In this document: piece after piece, positions 32,801 to 44,216 of the stretch
Layout: every line of letters starts with the position of its first letter
Numbering within the stretch: position 1 is the first letter of the stretch
From: Endomychus coccineus
Taxonomy: Eukaryota; Arthropoda; Insecta; Coleoptera; Endomychidae
DNA length: 64,000 nt
Direction: 5' to 3'
Assembly (NCBI GenBank): GCA_958510875.1
Contig: OY294067.1
Location: 275,634,742-275,698,741 of the forward strand
Notes under the pieces: model-generated
What the model was told of the DNA's origin: nothing
The model's database searches: none
What the model saw: only the letters and a program-made list of their open reading frames with translations
Translations under genes and position numbers: made by a program

Positions 32801-34158
32801 GGTATTTTGCTCCTTTCAGTTTGAAATACTGGAAGATGGTATATTACTGGGTCGATCTATCAATGTTATATTTAAGTCTTTTATTGCAACCTTTTATAAA
32901 TGATATTGAAATTGAAATTGATTTGCATCACTTATTATTAATAACATTCTACAATAGACTTTGGAATGCCAAGCTGATTTTGTGTTTATGTTATTTCTTA
33001 TTTAATATAGTCTGAAAGTTTCATATTATGCAATAATACTGAAGTCGTAAAAGATAAGTAAACGATAGGAATATTCCAGATTATAAACTAGATTCCATTT
33101 ATGCTGTAAAGTAATAATAATATTCATTAACAAGTGTTTGCAGACATTTAAGTATCCAGAATAGACATTCAACATTCGCTGATAATGCCATAAAAGAGGA
33201 ATGGTTTCAGAAATCTGTTAAGTTCATTCAAATATTGTTGTCATCAACAAATAGAAGTCTGAGAGGGAAGCGACGTAGACACTGAAGAGTAGCTTGGAAA
33301 TGTCGCTCACGTCTTCTCTGAATTTACATTGTTGCCCTGCGAGTAAATTACAGGGACTCAGTCAACGTAGAGGAGAGATTTGGCCCCCCGGGAGATGACA
33401 GTTTATTGGGATAAGCACTTAATAGAACCGGGGATGGGACCCAAACTGGAATAGGGCTGCCTAACTTCGTTATGCCATTGCCTTAATTCATAAAGCTTTT
33501 GTTTTCGTATTGTCTTTGTTCTCGCTGAAAGATATTGGTGTTGAAAGTAAGTGCTTCTTTATTTTCGAGATATAAGACAACAACTTTGGAAATAGACAGC
33601 GGAACTTCATTATTTTATCCATTGAACAACCTATTGCCTCTTGAACTTTCCGTACCAATACCGAGAATAAAATGTAACAAACTTTGATCGACCATTGTAT
33701 TTTTTGACAAACGCTTACCATCCGACAAAGGGAAGGTCCCTAGTAAGGTTCAGTTTGATTCATTTATTTTGAAGTACTTATTGATATACGATAAGATAAG
33801 ATGATGTTCAATGAGCATTATGTCTGTTACAATAAATTTGAGATAATTTATTGTACTTATTATACAATAACAATAAGAGTTATTTGTTATTTAGCAGGTG
33901 ACTTGAAAATGGATTAAGATTAGTTATTGATATTTTTACTGATAACATACAACAATAAAAATTTCTGAAAAAACATTTATAGAATATTACTTTAACTAAG
34001 GATAACGTTCTTTCAAGTGCCTAGTACTTATAACAAATTTACTGCCTGTTTATTACGATGATTTTCTAGGCGAGTGATTTACCACTAGCACTTCACTGAC
34101 TGTTGACACTTCCAGCTGATTGTGAATGTGTTTATTTGAGACGAACCATGGTGCATAT
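32801..34158. other. No recognised gene
   Basis: AT-rich except 33250-33470, which is GC-richer and holds a CCCCCCGGGAGA run. ORFs here (32794, 33488) are shadows of base composition. Confidence 0.45.
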
Positions 34159-34166
34159 ATCACTGC

Positions 34167-35261
34167 CAGGGCCGGACCTAGAGTTTAAGGGGCCCCGGGG
34201 CAAGACTAAGTTCGGGGCCCTATTTCTCTATTGAGTTTGTCAACTCAATTTTTTCCAATTTTTGTAAAAAAAAAGAAACAAGGCATCGTTATTTCTATTC
34301 ATAAATAATTTGTTTTATTTGTCTTACACATTTTTCACGTTGTATTACATATTAATTTGAAAGTTAAAATATCAGACATTATAACATCATCAATCATGTA
34401 AAGTAGTCATATATTATTAGCTATAATATTATACGATACTTTCATCCCTTACATTACAAAATTATGAATTATATAGAGAAGGATGAGATATTCGGGTAGT
34501 CATTATAAATCACCTTTAATTCGCTAATATTCAGAAGTTGTTCGATAAGATTTTAGTATTAAAAGATTGAACTAATGCTCATAATCACGATTCGATATTT
34601 GAGAAAAAGAATTTAGAACTTTCTTTTTCTTGCTTTTGAAGAGATACATTGCTCAATGACTTTATCGAAATCAATTGTGCGCGCTCTCAGATTTTCGATT
34701 GAGAACAATGATAAGTTGCTCAGCCTTTCTTGTTGCATCGAGCTCCGCAAGTAACTTTTGATTAATTTTAATTTCGAAAACGATCGTTCAGATTTTGCCG
34801 TAGTGAGTGGGACTGTCAGAAACATGAGAAGGGCTGTACAAACATCTGGGTAGTTGAATGTCAGTAACGCATTTTCAATTATCAAAAAATGAGCTAGCTC
34901 TTTTACGACATGTATATCCGAGGAAAGGGTAACTTCGGAAAAAACGCTCCATAAAATGATCAATTCTTTACGTTTATAAAATCTCACACTTCTAACAATA
35001 CCGTTTTTTTTCTAAGCTCAAGATTTGTACAGAATCTTATAGGCTTAGAGGTAATTACATTAGACAGATTTTTCGCAATAGCTTTTATTATTCTAAATAA
35101 ATAAATTAATCAGTTAATAAATTTTCACATAACGAAGAACAATGAGACAGCGCTAAAAATGCTTGCACTTCGAAACATTTTTTCTGTTTTTGTCCTTCGG
35201 TCAGGGGACCCCCCGAGCCCGGGGGCCCCGGGGCATTGCATTTATTGTAGTTCCGGCCCTG
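34167..35261 (-). mobile_element. hAT element with intact ends and 8-bp TSD
   Basis: Begins CAGGGCCGGACCTAG and ends with CCGGCCCTG; GGGGCCCCGGGG blocks follow inside each end. It is flanked by the identical octamer ATCACTGC (34159-34166 and 35262-35269). hAT elements make 8-bp duplications and have CAGGG-type ends. Length 1095 bp. The only coding part left is the dimerisation domain (next entry), so the element is an internal-deletion derivative. Intact ends and TSD suggest it could once have been mobilised in trans. Confidence 0.92.
34613..34987 (-). pseudogene. hAT transposase C-terminal dimerisation domain
   Basis: A 124-codon minus ORF. Its second half has FNYPDVCTALLMFLTVPLTT, then AKSERSFSKLKLIKSYLRSS, then a MQQERLSNLSLFSIE block, the signature of the hAT C-terminal dimerisation domain (ERSFS-LKLIK...R-SM-Q-RL). 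The frame is open to the end (KARKRKF). The catalytic Asp residues and zinc finger are deleted. ZMYM1-like hAT transposases are the closest type by motif. Confidence 0.9.
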
Positions 35262-35269
35262 ATCACTGC

Positions 35270-36332
35270 CCTTAGTACTCATGATTGGAATCTCCCAATA
35301 ATTGATAAGTTGGATTCCTAGGCTGTTTTCCAAAACTGAAGTCCATTATGTCCATACTGATTTGAAAACTAGTATTTCTGATTGGAAGTGGCGATTGAAA
35401 TCCTAGCAACCAGTACTGTTTTTGAATTGTTTGACTACTTATTTACTCTTATTCCACATATGGGTGTCAAGGTTGAACTTCTGTCCAAGTACATCATGCA
35501 TTAGTATTTTATCGATTGAGTTGTGGCAATTCCTTTGATATTTCTTGTGGGTGCTAGTAACTCAATTCGACATCATGTGAATAAAACGTGATTTGATTTT
35601 TGTTCGGTCAATTTTATGTGCTCAATTTTTTCCCACCCATATTCCAGTAAACATTTTTTTCTAAGCTTTGACTACCTATAATGTTATCATCCATGTGAAC
35701 CGGTTGTTGAAGCTTAACATATTCATATTTTTGTACATATTGATAATAAATAGGACAAGTCATTTAAAGTATCATTTTCTGTATATTAGCTATTATAGCC
35801 TCTTTGAATGTATTTACGTCACATCTGGAATCCAGTCGTAAAAGAAATTATAGTGTTAATTTGTCATCACCCGACGAAGTTTTATGGGTGAGTAAGCATG
35901 GTTCTGTTTATTATCGGTACTTCTAAGAATTGTTATTGTTTGCCTGGAAATTTCTGGTCAACAGATATGTAGTCAATGATAGCAGCTACTACCCTCCTTC
36001 ACAAACCCCAGTTAGTCTGAAATGTGCCTGAAGTAAACGACTTTAGAAAAGGAATAATTACCACGATATGATCCAACGAGCAACATTATTACTTCCAATA
36101 ATATAACCACATCATCAATATTATAATCAAAACGTATACCTAGAGAATTACAACTTTAGAAAATCTAGCCTTCATAAATAAGGCAACTCAGTTGTTTTAC
36201 TGTAGTTTGTAGATAAATATATATAGCTGTGAATAAATAACTTGAAATCAACAAGTGCTATTTCTTCAACCAACTATCACCATAATGAGTCATACAAGAA
36301 GTAAGTGTAAACAATAGCAGCATTCAGCACAC
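35270..36332. other. No recognised gene
   Basis: AT-rich. No ORF above background, no repeats shared with the rest. Confidence 0.5.
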
Positions 36333-36726
36333 CAGTGGTGAAGTGTTGAGAGAGAAGATATACACTTTAATTTGTCTGACCTCACTAGGCAAAGAGTTCC
36401 ACAACTTCACAGAAAAAAGAAATCTGGTAGCAAGAAGTTCGGCAGGTCTTGAGCTTAACAAAGAAGGGGCGACTAGCTTGAGCTGGTCTAGTCCATCTTT
36501 TCTGGAATATCTCGTGGTGAATCAACAGACTAGACTTTTGATGAACACTCATCAAGGAAATATATATAGAAAAGGGAGAGATCGCCTCCTTCCTACGATG
36601 TTCTGGAGAGATCATCATCTATTAGACGGATAGCTCTCTTCTAGATAGAATCCAAAAGCTCCAGCGTATATTTGGAAGCTGTATTCCACACATGTGGACA
36701 GTATTCCAGGACAGGTACCTTGTAGA

Positions 36727-37200
36727 TTATGAGAAGCTGCTTGGATGCTTGGCACGGAACAGAAAACCAAGTTTTTGTGAAGCGATTTTTGCTATGGGTC
36801 TCACATGATCATCCCATGAGAGGGTGCCGTTGGTGGTCATCCCAAGCATAAATATGGGAGACTTCATAGGAATAGTCTCACCTGACATCATGTTAGGGAT
36901 TGTGGGATCCGCCTTCCTAGAGACGACGCAAGCTTGGGTTTTGGTTGCATTAAACTCTACTAGATTATTGGATCCCCATTTCAAAATGACCGCTAGATCT
37001 CCATTTATTGCATCAACTTGTCTCTGGCTCAATGCTATGGCTTCATTGAATGACATACGGGCTGTAGATGAGATAGCGGTATGAAGTATACCATCATATG
37101 CATAGCTGTGGACGGGGCAGGTTCCAACAGATCGTTGATATGGAGCAGAATAAAGTTGGTACCACGACACATCCCTGTGGAACACTACTGTGATAGCCAT
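36727..37200 (-). pseudogene. Reverse transcriptase palm and thumb, Jockey/CR1-like
   Basis: 157 codons without a stop. Starts after a motif B remnant (VFHRDVSW in the wrong frame for PQGSVL), then the motif C position YAYD, where an ADD triad would be expected; one Asp is lost. The thumb with TIPMKSPIFMLGM and DDHVRPIAKIASQKLGFLF follows. Length and order fit the RT of this family; the full-length ORF would run several hundred residues more on both sides. Confidence 0.85.
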
Positions 37201-37465
37201 TATTTAGGAGGATACTCTATCTGTGAGAAAATTGGAAATTTCCCGAGAAGGCTTTGGTGTCAGATTCGGTCAAATGCTTTGGAGATATCCAATCCTACAG
37301 CTAGAGATTCCTCACGTGTTTCAATAGATTTCTGCCATACTTGTGTTACGTAGGCAAGCAAGTCTCTGCTGACGAAAGCCATACTGCCGGTCATTCAAGA
37401 TTTTGAATCTCTCTGGGTATTGGTTGTTGATTGCTTTCTCCATCACTTTAGAGATAAGTCTATAA

Positions 37466-38131
37466 CACCGGTCAACAAAAAAAAATATTTTTTTTTGGGT
37501 TTCTGTTCTCTTGTTTAAATTCTGATTCTAGACACTAAAATATTCATATTTAGTTCATTAAGTTTGCTTTGGTTTGATTTACGACGATAAGTATGATTGA
37601 AAAAATGCTTAAAAGCTTTAAAGTTATGGGCTGCAGAATGTCTCATAAACTTCATATGCTACATTCTCATCTGGACGAATTTAAAGACAACATGGGGGCC
37701 TACTCCGAGGAACAAGGAGAACGTTTTCACCAAGACGTGATGGATTTTGAACGGTGATATCAAGGGCAGTACAACGAGAATATGATGGGAGATTACATTT
37801 GGGGTTTAATACAAGAGAGCTCATACGAGCATAGAAGGAATACGAAAAATATTCACTTTTAGACATTCATTTCTTGTTATTTTACTTCTATATGTTATTG
37901 TTTATCACAAATCTTGAATAAAAAAGACTCTTGTATCTAAAAAAATGTTTTCTAATTATAATTTACAGTGGAAGTGTAGAAAAAATATAAAAAATTGAAA
38001 AATTGAAAAATTGTTCTAGCTTCTACAAAAGCAAACTTTAATCGGAAATACATTTTTTTCCTTATTTTTGTCGTAGGAGAAACCAAAATTTAACATGTAG
38101 AAGTTAGACCCAAAAATCGTGTTGACCGGTG
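37466..38131 (+). mobile_element. CACTA-like deletion derivative with 3-bp TSD
   Basis: The insert starts CACCGGTCAACA and ends TGTTGACCGGTG, with TAA on both sides (37463-37465 and 38132-38134). Removing it restores the Jockey-like sequence seen at 16650. CAC-type ends and 2-3-bp duplications are traits of the CACTA/EnSpm superfamily. Inside, on plus, about 37615-37860 reads MGCRMSHKLHMLHSHLDEF, then a block with GAYSEEQGERFHQD, then a stop and YQGQYNENMMGDYIWGL. I know this from proteins annotated as transposon-derived in many animals. The catalytic region is missing. Confidence 0.65.
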
Positions 38132-38325
38132 TAATCATTTGGAAGGGTTTTCTTCCCTTTTTCTTGGAATTGGTTGAACTCTAGCTTTGTTTCATCTGGA
38201 AGGAAACCCACCAAGTTTGTATGAAAGGGTAAATAACCTGCAGAGAACAGGTGTCGATTCAGGCGCACATTCCTTCAGAACGACAGGTGGAATTCCGTCT
38301 GACCCCATAGACTTTTTGGTAGTGT

Positions 38326-38780
38326 AACAGTAACAATAAGAATATACAAATTTGTTCACATATGTTAAATTTGCACCAAACGTTCATCAATAATCCGTGC
38401 TATAACACAACATCCTATGTATTTAGTATTTACTGCAGTGAATTATTCAAATTCAAGTATTTCATTTCCTAATAAAATTCGAAAATTGTTGATTAATGAG
38501 TTTGTAAATTTTAGCCAATTTATTCTATTGATTATGCCGTATATGGCGATATCATGAGTTTACTCAAATCTGATGACACATTCTAATTTGCAGCTACAAA
38601 GTTTAGCTTTTTCCTAATTTTTGTGACTATATCTATAAAAATGGCTGATTCATTAACAAAAATGTATTCTATCTTTGCAACTTTAACACCCTGTATCTCA
38701 GAAATGAGGAGACTTAGACCCAATGTTGTTGGGAGAAATATCATTATACAAGATATAAAAACAACTATAAGTGCAATAAA
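38326..38780. other. No recognised gene
   Basis: AT-rich. 'ACACCCTGTATCTC' near 38690 is a block often seen at ends of insect repeats, but no partner was found. Confidence 0.4.
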
Positions 38781-39145
38781 TTGAACTATACTCATCTACA
38801 AAAAAACTTTGAGTTCACTATCCTGAAAATATACAATAAATTGCCTTCATCACTGCAAGAACTACCTACTCTAATCTTGAAAAACAAGTTGAAGAAAATA
38901 CTCATTCATAAAGCATACTATACGCTAAATGATTATTTAACTGATCCCCATGTAGATATTTTCTTTGAACTGTTCCATAAAGTATGATATTGCACATCTG
39001 TATACTAATTTTAAATATTGAATATTTCAATTTATTGTATTATTATATTTAAACTACTTAAATTTCATCTGACGTGTTCTACGCCACTTGAAGGCACATG
39101 TAAATTTGAACGAATAAACGATATCTATCTATCTATCTTTCTATC
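38781..39145 (+). mobile_element. CR1-like element: RT C-terminal end, 3' UTR and TATC tail
   Basis: The ORF 38781-38987 ends with IYNKLPSSLQELP, KNKLKKILIHKAYYTLNDYL, the usual last block of CR1-like RT proteins. About 140 bp of UTR follow and then GAATAAACGATATCTATC, a run of TATC units. Non-LTR elements of the CR1 group often end in short microsatellites rather than poly(A). 5' truncated. Confidence 0.8.
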
Positions 39146-40084
39146 AGTATTTCTGTCTTCTGAACGTACAGTTACAATTTGGGTCATTACTTATGAATCA
39201 CCCTATATACTGTTCTTTGTGTTTAACTATTTTCTTTACAAATGTACCGTTTGTCTTTGAAATATACTTTGCTTTCCTTACTTACTTTACATTTCATATT
39301 CATGTTTCACTAAAATTTTATTATTGAATTTGTGATGAATTGGTAACACAATATTTCATTCATGTAATGCCTCGTCATATTGCATCAAGAGAAATATCAA
39401 GTATTTTGACGAATCTTTGAAAAGGGTGTAAATTTCAGCTGGAGCTTTCCACTGCTACGCTTTCAGAATTCTCTGCAAATGCCATAGAATTCCCAGTTGA
39501 TAAAAATGACTGGTTCGTTAGAAGATCTTTTAAGATTCCATATACCGCTTGGAAAGGTGTTTGAATCGCCCGCATGGAGTTAGTTGCGGCAACAAAAAGA
39601 AGGATTTACGCCCTTGGGAAGACGGAAACTTGTGAAACAAAGAAACCCTGCATCTACCTATTGGATTTAGATCAGATGAAATAGAGCAAGACCCGCACGT
39701 GTTACATTCTCTCTCAAGTTTTCCGCATCCGGTGCACTCTACAAACTTACCAAAAGGAACGATTTATGTGTCAATTAGAACTTTTTAATAGCAAGGGATA
39801 CGACGTATTATATTTCACGCACAAAAATTACCAATAATCATCAGGTTCAATCAATACTAAGTGCGGCAGACTTTAGATTAGATCATAAGAGCTGTAGGTA
39901 CTTCAAATTGTACAGGGGATTTCGTGACGGATAATATAATAGTAATAATAATAATAATAGTTTTTATTTCCAAACAAAAATTATATTACAAGAAAACAAT
40001 TGATTCTTATAAAATAAATAACAAGTTGGGAAACCACAAGGGAAAGCTCACCATAAGATGTTCCACCACTTAACCCTTGATTAT
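39146..40084. other. Unassigned; coding-like stretch and a retroelement tail
   Basis: About 39438-39680, after an acceptor-like AAATTTCAG, reads 41 codons (LELSTATLSEF...), one TGA, then 39 more in the same frame. Codon usage looks coding, yet I recognise no family. At 39935-40080 an ATA-unit microsatellite followed by TTTTTATTTCC and a CAAGTTG...AACCAC block looks like the 3' end of a minus-strand non-LTR element. Nothing else. Confidence 0.35.
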
Positions 40085-40295
40085 TAAAGAATATTCCTAG
40101 AGAAGTAACTAAGAATATAAACATTTTTCACAATAAAATCGATATTATTTTCAATGACACGGAAATGAGTTTGTTGAATAAAGGTTCAAATTTTGCAATT
40201 GATTCTAAGAAATTACCTACGGAGGATTTAATTGATGACATTGAAAATACGATTTGGTCTCCTAACTTTCAAGATAAAGCTATTATTCGCAACAA

Positions 40296-41365
40296 TTGAA
40301 AGAAAAAGATTGTTACCACTTGAAAGCAGATAAAGGAATTTCCCTCGTAATTATGGGCAAAGAGAATTATCACAATTCGGTTAATACCTTATTAAATGAA
40401 GGTCTCTATGAACAGATTACCAGGAACCCATTATCAAAATGCGTTGAACTAGTCAATAAATCATTAAAATCATGTACAGCTGTAGTTTCCGATAATTTAA
40501 AATACAAACATAGGCCTTCAAATTTTAATCTTCCTAAACTGTATTTTTTACCCAAGATTCATGAACCGGGTAATTCCATGAGACCAATCATTTCAAACAT
40601 TAATTGTCCTACGTACAACATAGCAAAATGGTTAGTGAGGGAATTTAGCAACTTCCAAGCCGCACCAAGTTTGTCTGTTAAGAATTCTTTGGAACTTATT
40701 GCAAAATTGAAAGATTTCATACTTGAACCTCTTTTCATTTGATGTTGCTTCATTATTCACAAATACTCCAATCCTTGAGTCGATAAACATTCTGAAGAAA
40801 TGACTTTCAAATATTAATATCCCCGATAGAAACTGCACAGAATTCGTGATCCTCACATCTTTATGTATGGAGCAAAATTATTTCACTTTTAACAAAAATT
40901 ACTATGAACAAACAAGTGGATGTCCAATGGGTGATCCAATCTATCCTTTTTTGGCCAATATTATTCTAAGCGAACTGGAAACCTCCCTAAAATCAAAATT
41001 GAATCAGTTCCGAAAAGTTTGGTATAGATATGTTCATGACATTTTCGCGAGTTTGAGTGAAGATTTTAATTTATATGGCTTTTTGAACACGCTTGATATC
41101 CAATTTGATTCACTGAGTTTCACTGACAGATAATCAGCTTCCTTTCCTTGATATTAACATTATAAAAGATGGTAATCACTTGAATTTCGAAAAATACAGA
41201 AAACCCACTCAAACAAATAAGTATACATCGGCGGATTCAGCTACACCATTTAGATATAAAATAGCTCCGTATAATAGTCTAGTTCATAGATTATTGAACT
41301 TCTCTTTGAGCCATAAAAATTATAACAAAGAAATTGAGAAACTTCAGCATTACTTTGGACAATAG
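40296..41365 (+). pseudogene. PLE reverse transcriptase
   Basis: Fingers: HLKADKGISLVIMGKENYH, then KLYFLPKIHEPGNSMRPIIS and PTYN, all typical of PLE. Motif A is FDVASLFTNTP (40737-40770, after a frameshift) with its Asp. Motif B is QTSGCPMGDPIYPFLANIIL. Motif C reads YVHDIFA, where the first catalytic Asp of YVDD is replaced by His, so the enzyme would be dead. The thumb/extension EKYRKPTQTNKYTSADS and LVHRLLNFSLS follows at 41180-41365 in another frame. Introns were not seen. Confidence 0.9.
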
Positions 41366-41584
41366 TTACCGGAAATCTTTCATCAATAATTCAATTTCTA
41401 AGCAGAAAAGGAAATTGAAACACAGCCAGCTAACCAAATAAGAGCCAAATACTACAATAAAATTTGAAAGTTTCACTTATCATTCTTCAGTAATTAAAAA
41501 ATTCCAAAGTTTGTTTTCTAAATTTCCAATACAACCAGTTTATGGATATAAGAACAAGCTAAAAACACCGTTTAGGCAACACCT

Positions 41585-41780
41585 TTGACAAAGTTTCCGA
41601 TTTCGACAAATCCGGGATTTACAAAATCAATTGTGAGTCGTGTTCAAAATGCTATGTGGGTCAAACTAGAAGAAACATTTTAACTCGTTATAAGGAACAT
41701 TTTGCACATATAAAGGAAAATAATGGTGAAAAATCAGCGGTAGCCGAACATATTTTGAATACAGGTCACACCATTTCTTA
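41585..41780 (+). pseudogene. PLE GIY-YIG endonuclease domain
   Basis: Translation gives FDKVSDFDKSGIYKINCESC, SKCYVGQTRR, TRYKEHFAHIKENNGEKSAV and AEHILNTGH, with the GIY and YVG motifs, the catalytic Arg and the downstream Glu-His pair. In PLEs this domain cuts the target DNA to prime reverse transcription. It is in a different frame from the RT extension. It ends near the TAA at about 41779. Confidence 0.85.
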
Positions 41781-41902
41781 AGAAAGTTTATCACTTTTAA
41801 AACACAGTACAGACCAGTAATATACTAAATTTCGATTTATCTGTTTACATTATTATCCCCAAATAGTATTTAAACAGGAACATTTTGATTCATAATTTAG
41901 TT

Positions 41903-41944
41903 TACTCTGATGATGGCTATTTGATAGCCGAAAGGTCCTCAGTA
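41903..41944 (+). ncRNA. Hammerhead-ribozyme-like motif in PLE tail
   Basis: In order: stem I strand TACT (41903-41906), core CTGATGA (41907-41913), one extra T, stem II GGCTA/TAGCC with loop TTTGA (41915-41929), core GAAA (41930-41933), a minimal GG-T-CC stem III, the cleavage triplet CTC ending at 41940, and stem I strand AGTA (41941-41944). This is the topology of a type I hammerhead. Minimal hammerheads with tiny stem III have been described in PLE pseudo-LTRs. The extra T before stem II and the one-base loop in stem III are deviations, so activity must be tested. Confidence 0.5.
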
Positions 41945-42000
41945 CTTTAATTGTATTTTTATTGGATAAAAGTGATTATTTTTTATCATTGGTCCTCCAT

Positions 42001-42545
42001 TAGCTGTTTCTGAATTATTTCCAATATATTTTCCTTTCTTACAATCATACTTTCACTACTCTCAAGTACATCCCATAGTCATTGATACATTTTTCAATTT
42101 GTTTTCCAAGTTTGTAATACAACCCATTTGTTGATGTGAGAACCGTTTAGGCAACACCTTTTTACAAAGTTTCCGACTTCAGCAAATCCGGGAGTTACAA
42201 AATCGATTGTGAGTCGTGTACAAAATGCTATGTGGGCCAAACTAGAATATTCTCGGCTCGAAGAACATTTTGCCTATATAAAGAAAACATACGGTGAAAA
42301 TTAAGCGTTAGCCGGACATATTTTGTCACACCGTTTTTTAATAAGGTTCATCACTTTTAAAACACAGTAATGAAAAATATATAGCTATTTTAGAAAGGAT
42401 GGAAATGTATGGGCGAAAAACCATGTTACATTTTTTTTCTAATTTAGTTTACTCCGATGATGACTACTTGATAACAGTATTTTTATTGGATTAACGTGAT
42501 TGTTTCTTATTTATGGTGTTATAGTGTATCCATAGTGTGAACTCT
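42001..42545 (+). mobile_element. Second PLE family 1 tail, in tandem
   Basis: Directly after the previous tail the linker, GIY-YIG text (YKIDCESC-like, KCYVGQT, EEHFAYIK, 42150-42310) and 3' tail repeat in the same orientation, with more deletions. The ribozyme-like core is decayed (CCGATGA). This repeats the head-to-tail pattern seen at 6.3-9.3 kb. Confidence 0.85.
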
Positions 42546-43469
42546 TTTATAGTTTATCAGCTCAAAAAGGAAATAAGTTTCCAATAAAATGTTGCTAGTT
42601 GTTACTAAATCAATGTGTGCACGTGCTGGAGAGTATGTGTACAATTCTGATGCTTTTCCCTTGTCGGCTCCCTTCATTGAGGGTTTCATCGTAAATTACC
42701 CACATAGCGTAAGAAGGGAATTTCTTTATTCTTTGAATTGGTGTTTTTGATAGATTCTGAAAAAGCGTGATTAGACGCTAGCGTGTAAGATTGTAACAAA
42801 CAGATAAATCACGTTTTCCACAGCTCGCTTTGTTTGATCTAATCTATATTTTATTTAATTAGTTCTCATAAATTCCTGAGTGCGAACATCATGGTTAGGA
42901 AATTCGCACATACATACGACGAGATTTATGAACTGCCTTGAGCCTACATTGACGTATTTATTGTTCTAATTAACAGGGACTTGAAATTACTTACATTCCC
43001 TTTCCGTTCTTCCATTGCAGATGTTTCCGTAATCTATAAGACTGAGAAAATCGATTGGAATTCTATAATTGTTAGATCTTGAACCATTTCAGGGCATAAT
43101 GACGTTAAGCACACTCAAATAGAATAATCATATTTTGATCTTGATGACTGATTCAGATTCGTTGCGTTTCGACCTCTTGGTCACATTAGCAGTGTCGTTT
43201 TTGAATCTTCCGTGCACTAGGCCACATAAGTTTCACTGGTCATAAAATGATATGCAAATCACTGCGAGCGAAGCGAGACTACTTGCGATTTTTTGTTCTA
43301 AAAGAGGCGTGCCTTCGTACAATGAATTTCCAGCATTATTAGGAGATTGCATGAGGAATGTTTTCAGTTCACCAATTTGAATTAAAAACACAGATTGATA
43401 ATACATTATACACAAAAACGAAAATCAAATACGTATATGTACATCTAAATTTCTAAATAGGTACTTTTC
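42546..43469. other. No recognised gene
   Basis: Mixed AT-rich DNA. The 60-codon minus ORF at 43233-43415 is not recognised. Confidence 0.4.
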
Positions 43470-44150
43470 TGCACTTTTGTGTTGCAATTTCACTTTTAAG
43501 TTATCGCAGTCTCATTTTTGCATCTCCGCTTTCAATGTATAGAAGTGACAGTGCTGTTAATTTTGGCTACGTAAATAATTCTTCACTCTTTTAGTGTAGA
43601 AGGCTTCTTTCACCTCCGGCATTACTGATGGGTAGAGTTAAAGATATTTTGAGAAGTATTTCAATATTTGGAAACGTTCCGGAGATTTTATTCTCTTTTA
43701 TGACGTTCAGCATTTCTTTCATAGATGTTTTCCCTATTGATTTCATAAGAAATAGAAAATGTTTCATCTCATAATCTAGATCTTCTACTGATATATGCCT
43801 TTTGAAAGTTTCTTACAGATCCTTCAAGTCAATAGCGCCACAGAACGAACTTTCAAAAAGCAATGCAATTTACCAGAAATATTGCGATATGCTGTGGATT
43901 TTTTTCTGATTGTTCAATTTAGCGTATTACAGATTACAAAGAAACTTTAATACGAAGGTGTAGAATTTCTTCTTCAACACCTTCATCGGAAAATGTTTCT
44001 TATCTTGATACTCTTGATTTATCGATGTCAATCTAGCCTCTTTTTCGATATCATCAAAACTTTCTCTCAAATTCAGAATAAATTTTTAAGGAAGAAAAAA
44101 TTCCACTGTTACATTAAGCGAAGCTGATGGATGTTGGAGTCATTGGCTTA
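43470..44150 (-). pseudogene. hAT transposase C-terminal half, decayed
   Basis: Minus translation in the 43600-43850 part gives DLKDL, ETFKRHISVEDLDYEMKHF, MLNVIKENKISGTFPNIEIL, then LLKISLTLPISNAGGERSF followed by a KNYLRS-like block in another frame. The LTLPIS...ERSF signature marks the hAT dimerisation domain, and the text before it matches the segment that precedes it in ZMYM1-like hAT proteins. The upstream part (43900-44150) retains an RLTSINQEYQDKKHF block. No TIRs found. Old. Confidence 0.75.
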
Positions 44151-44216
44151 GAATTTAGTAAACAGCGAAAATGTTGAACTGTAATATTCCAATTTCTTTT
44201 CCCAACTGACCACCCC

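Larger units (their letters stand above)
36333..38325 (-). mobile_element. Jockey/CR1-like copy, RT plus 3' end, interrupted
   Basis: Read on minus from 38325: the fingers block (KSMGSDGIPPVVL-like, 38270-38320), the linker to 38132, then a 666-bp foreign element, then RT text from 37465 down to the 3' end at 36333. The open part 36727-37200 has YAYDGILHTA in place of FADD (the second catalytic position reads AYD, so inactive), the AINGDLAVILKWGSNNL block, KTQACVVSRKADP and LGMTTNGTLSWDDH. The C-terminal part (36385-36618) is shifted in frame. Confidence 0.85.
40085..42000 (+). mobile_element. Most complete Penelope-like element (family 1)
   Basis: On plus: an N-terminal block with MSLLNKGSNFAI and a PTEDLIDDIE region (40150-40260), the RT (40296-41130), the C-terminal RT extension (41180-41365), a linker, the GIY-YIG endonuclease (about 41585-41780), and the 3' tail with a ribozyme-like motif and 'AATAATT...ATCAC'. 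PLEs code a single protein with a telomerase-like RT fused to GIY-YIG. Six or so frame breaks and stops divide it. The family 1 fragments elsewhere (6285-9265, 14105-14725) match its 3' half. Confidence 0.9.

Noticed and set aside
34159..35269. GC-rich ends taken as a CpG island or promoter
   Set aside because: They are the terminal inverted repeats of a hAT element with exact target duplications.
39120..39150. Independent microsatellite
   Set aside because: The TATC run directly follows the 3' UTR of a CR1-like element and is best read as its tail.
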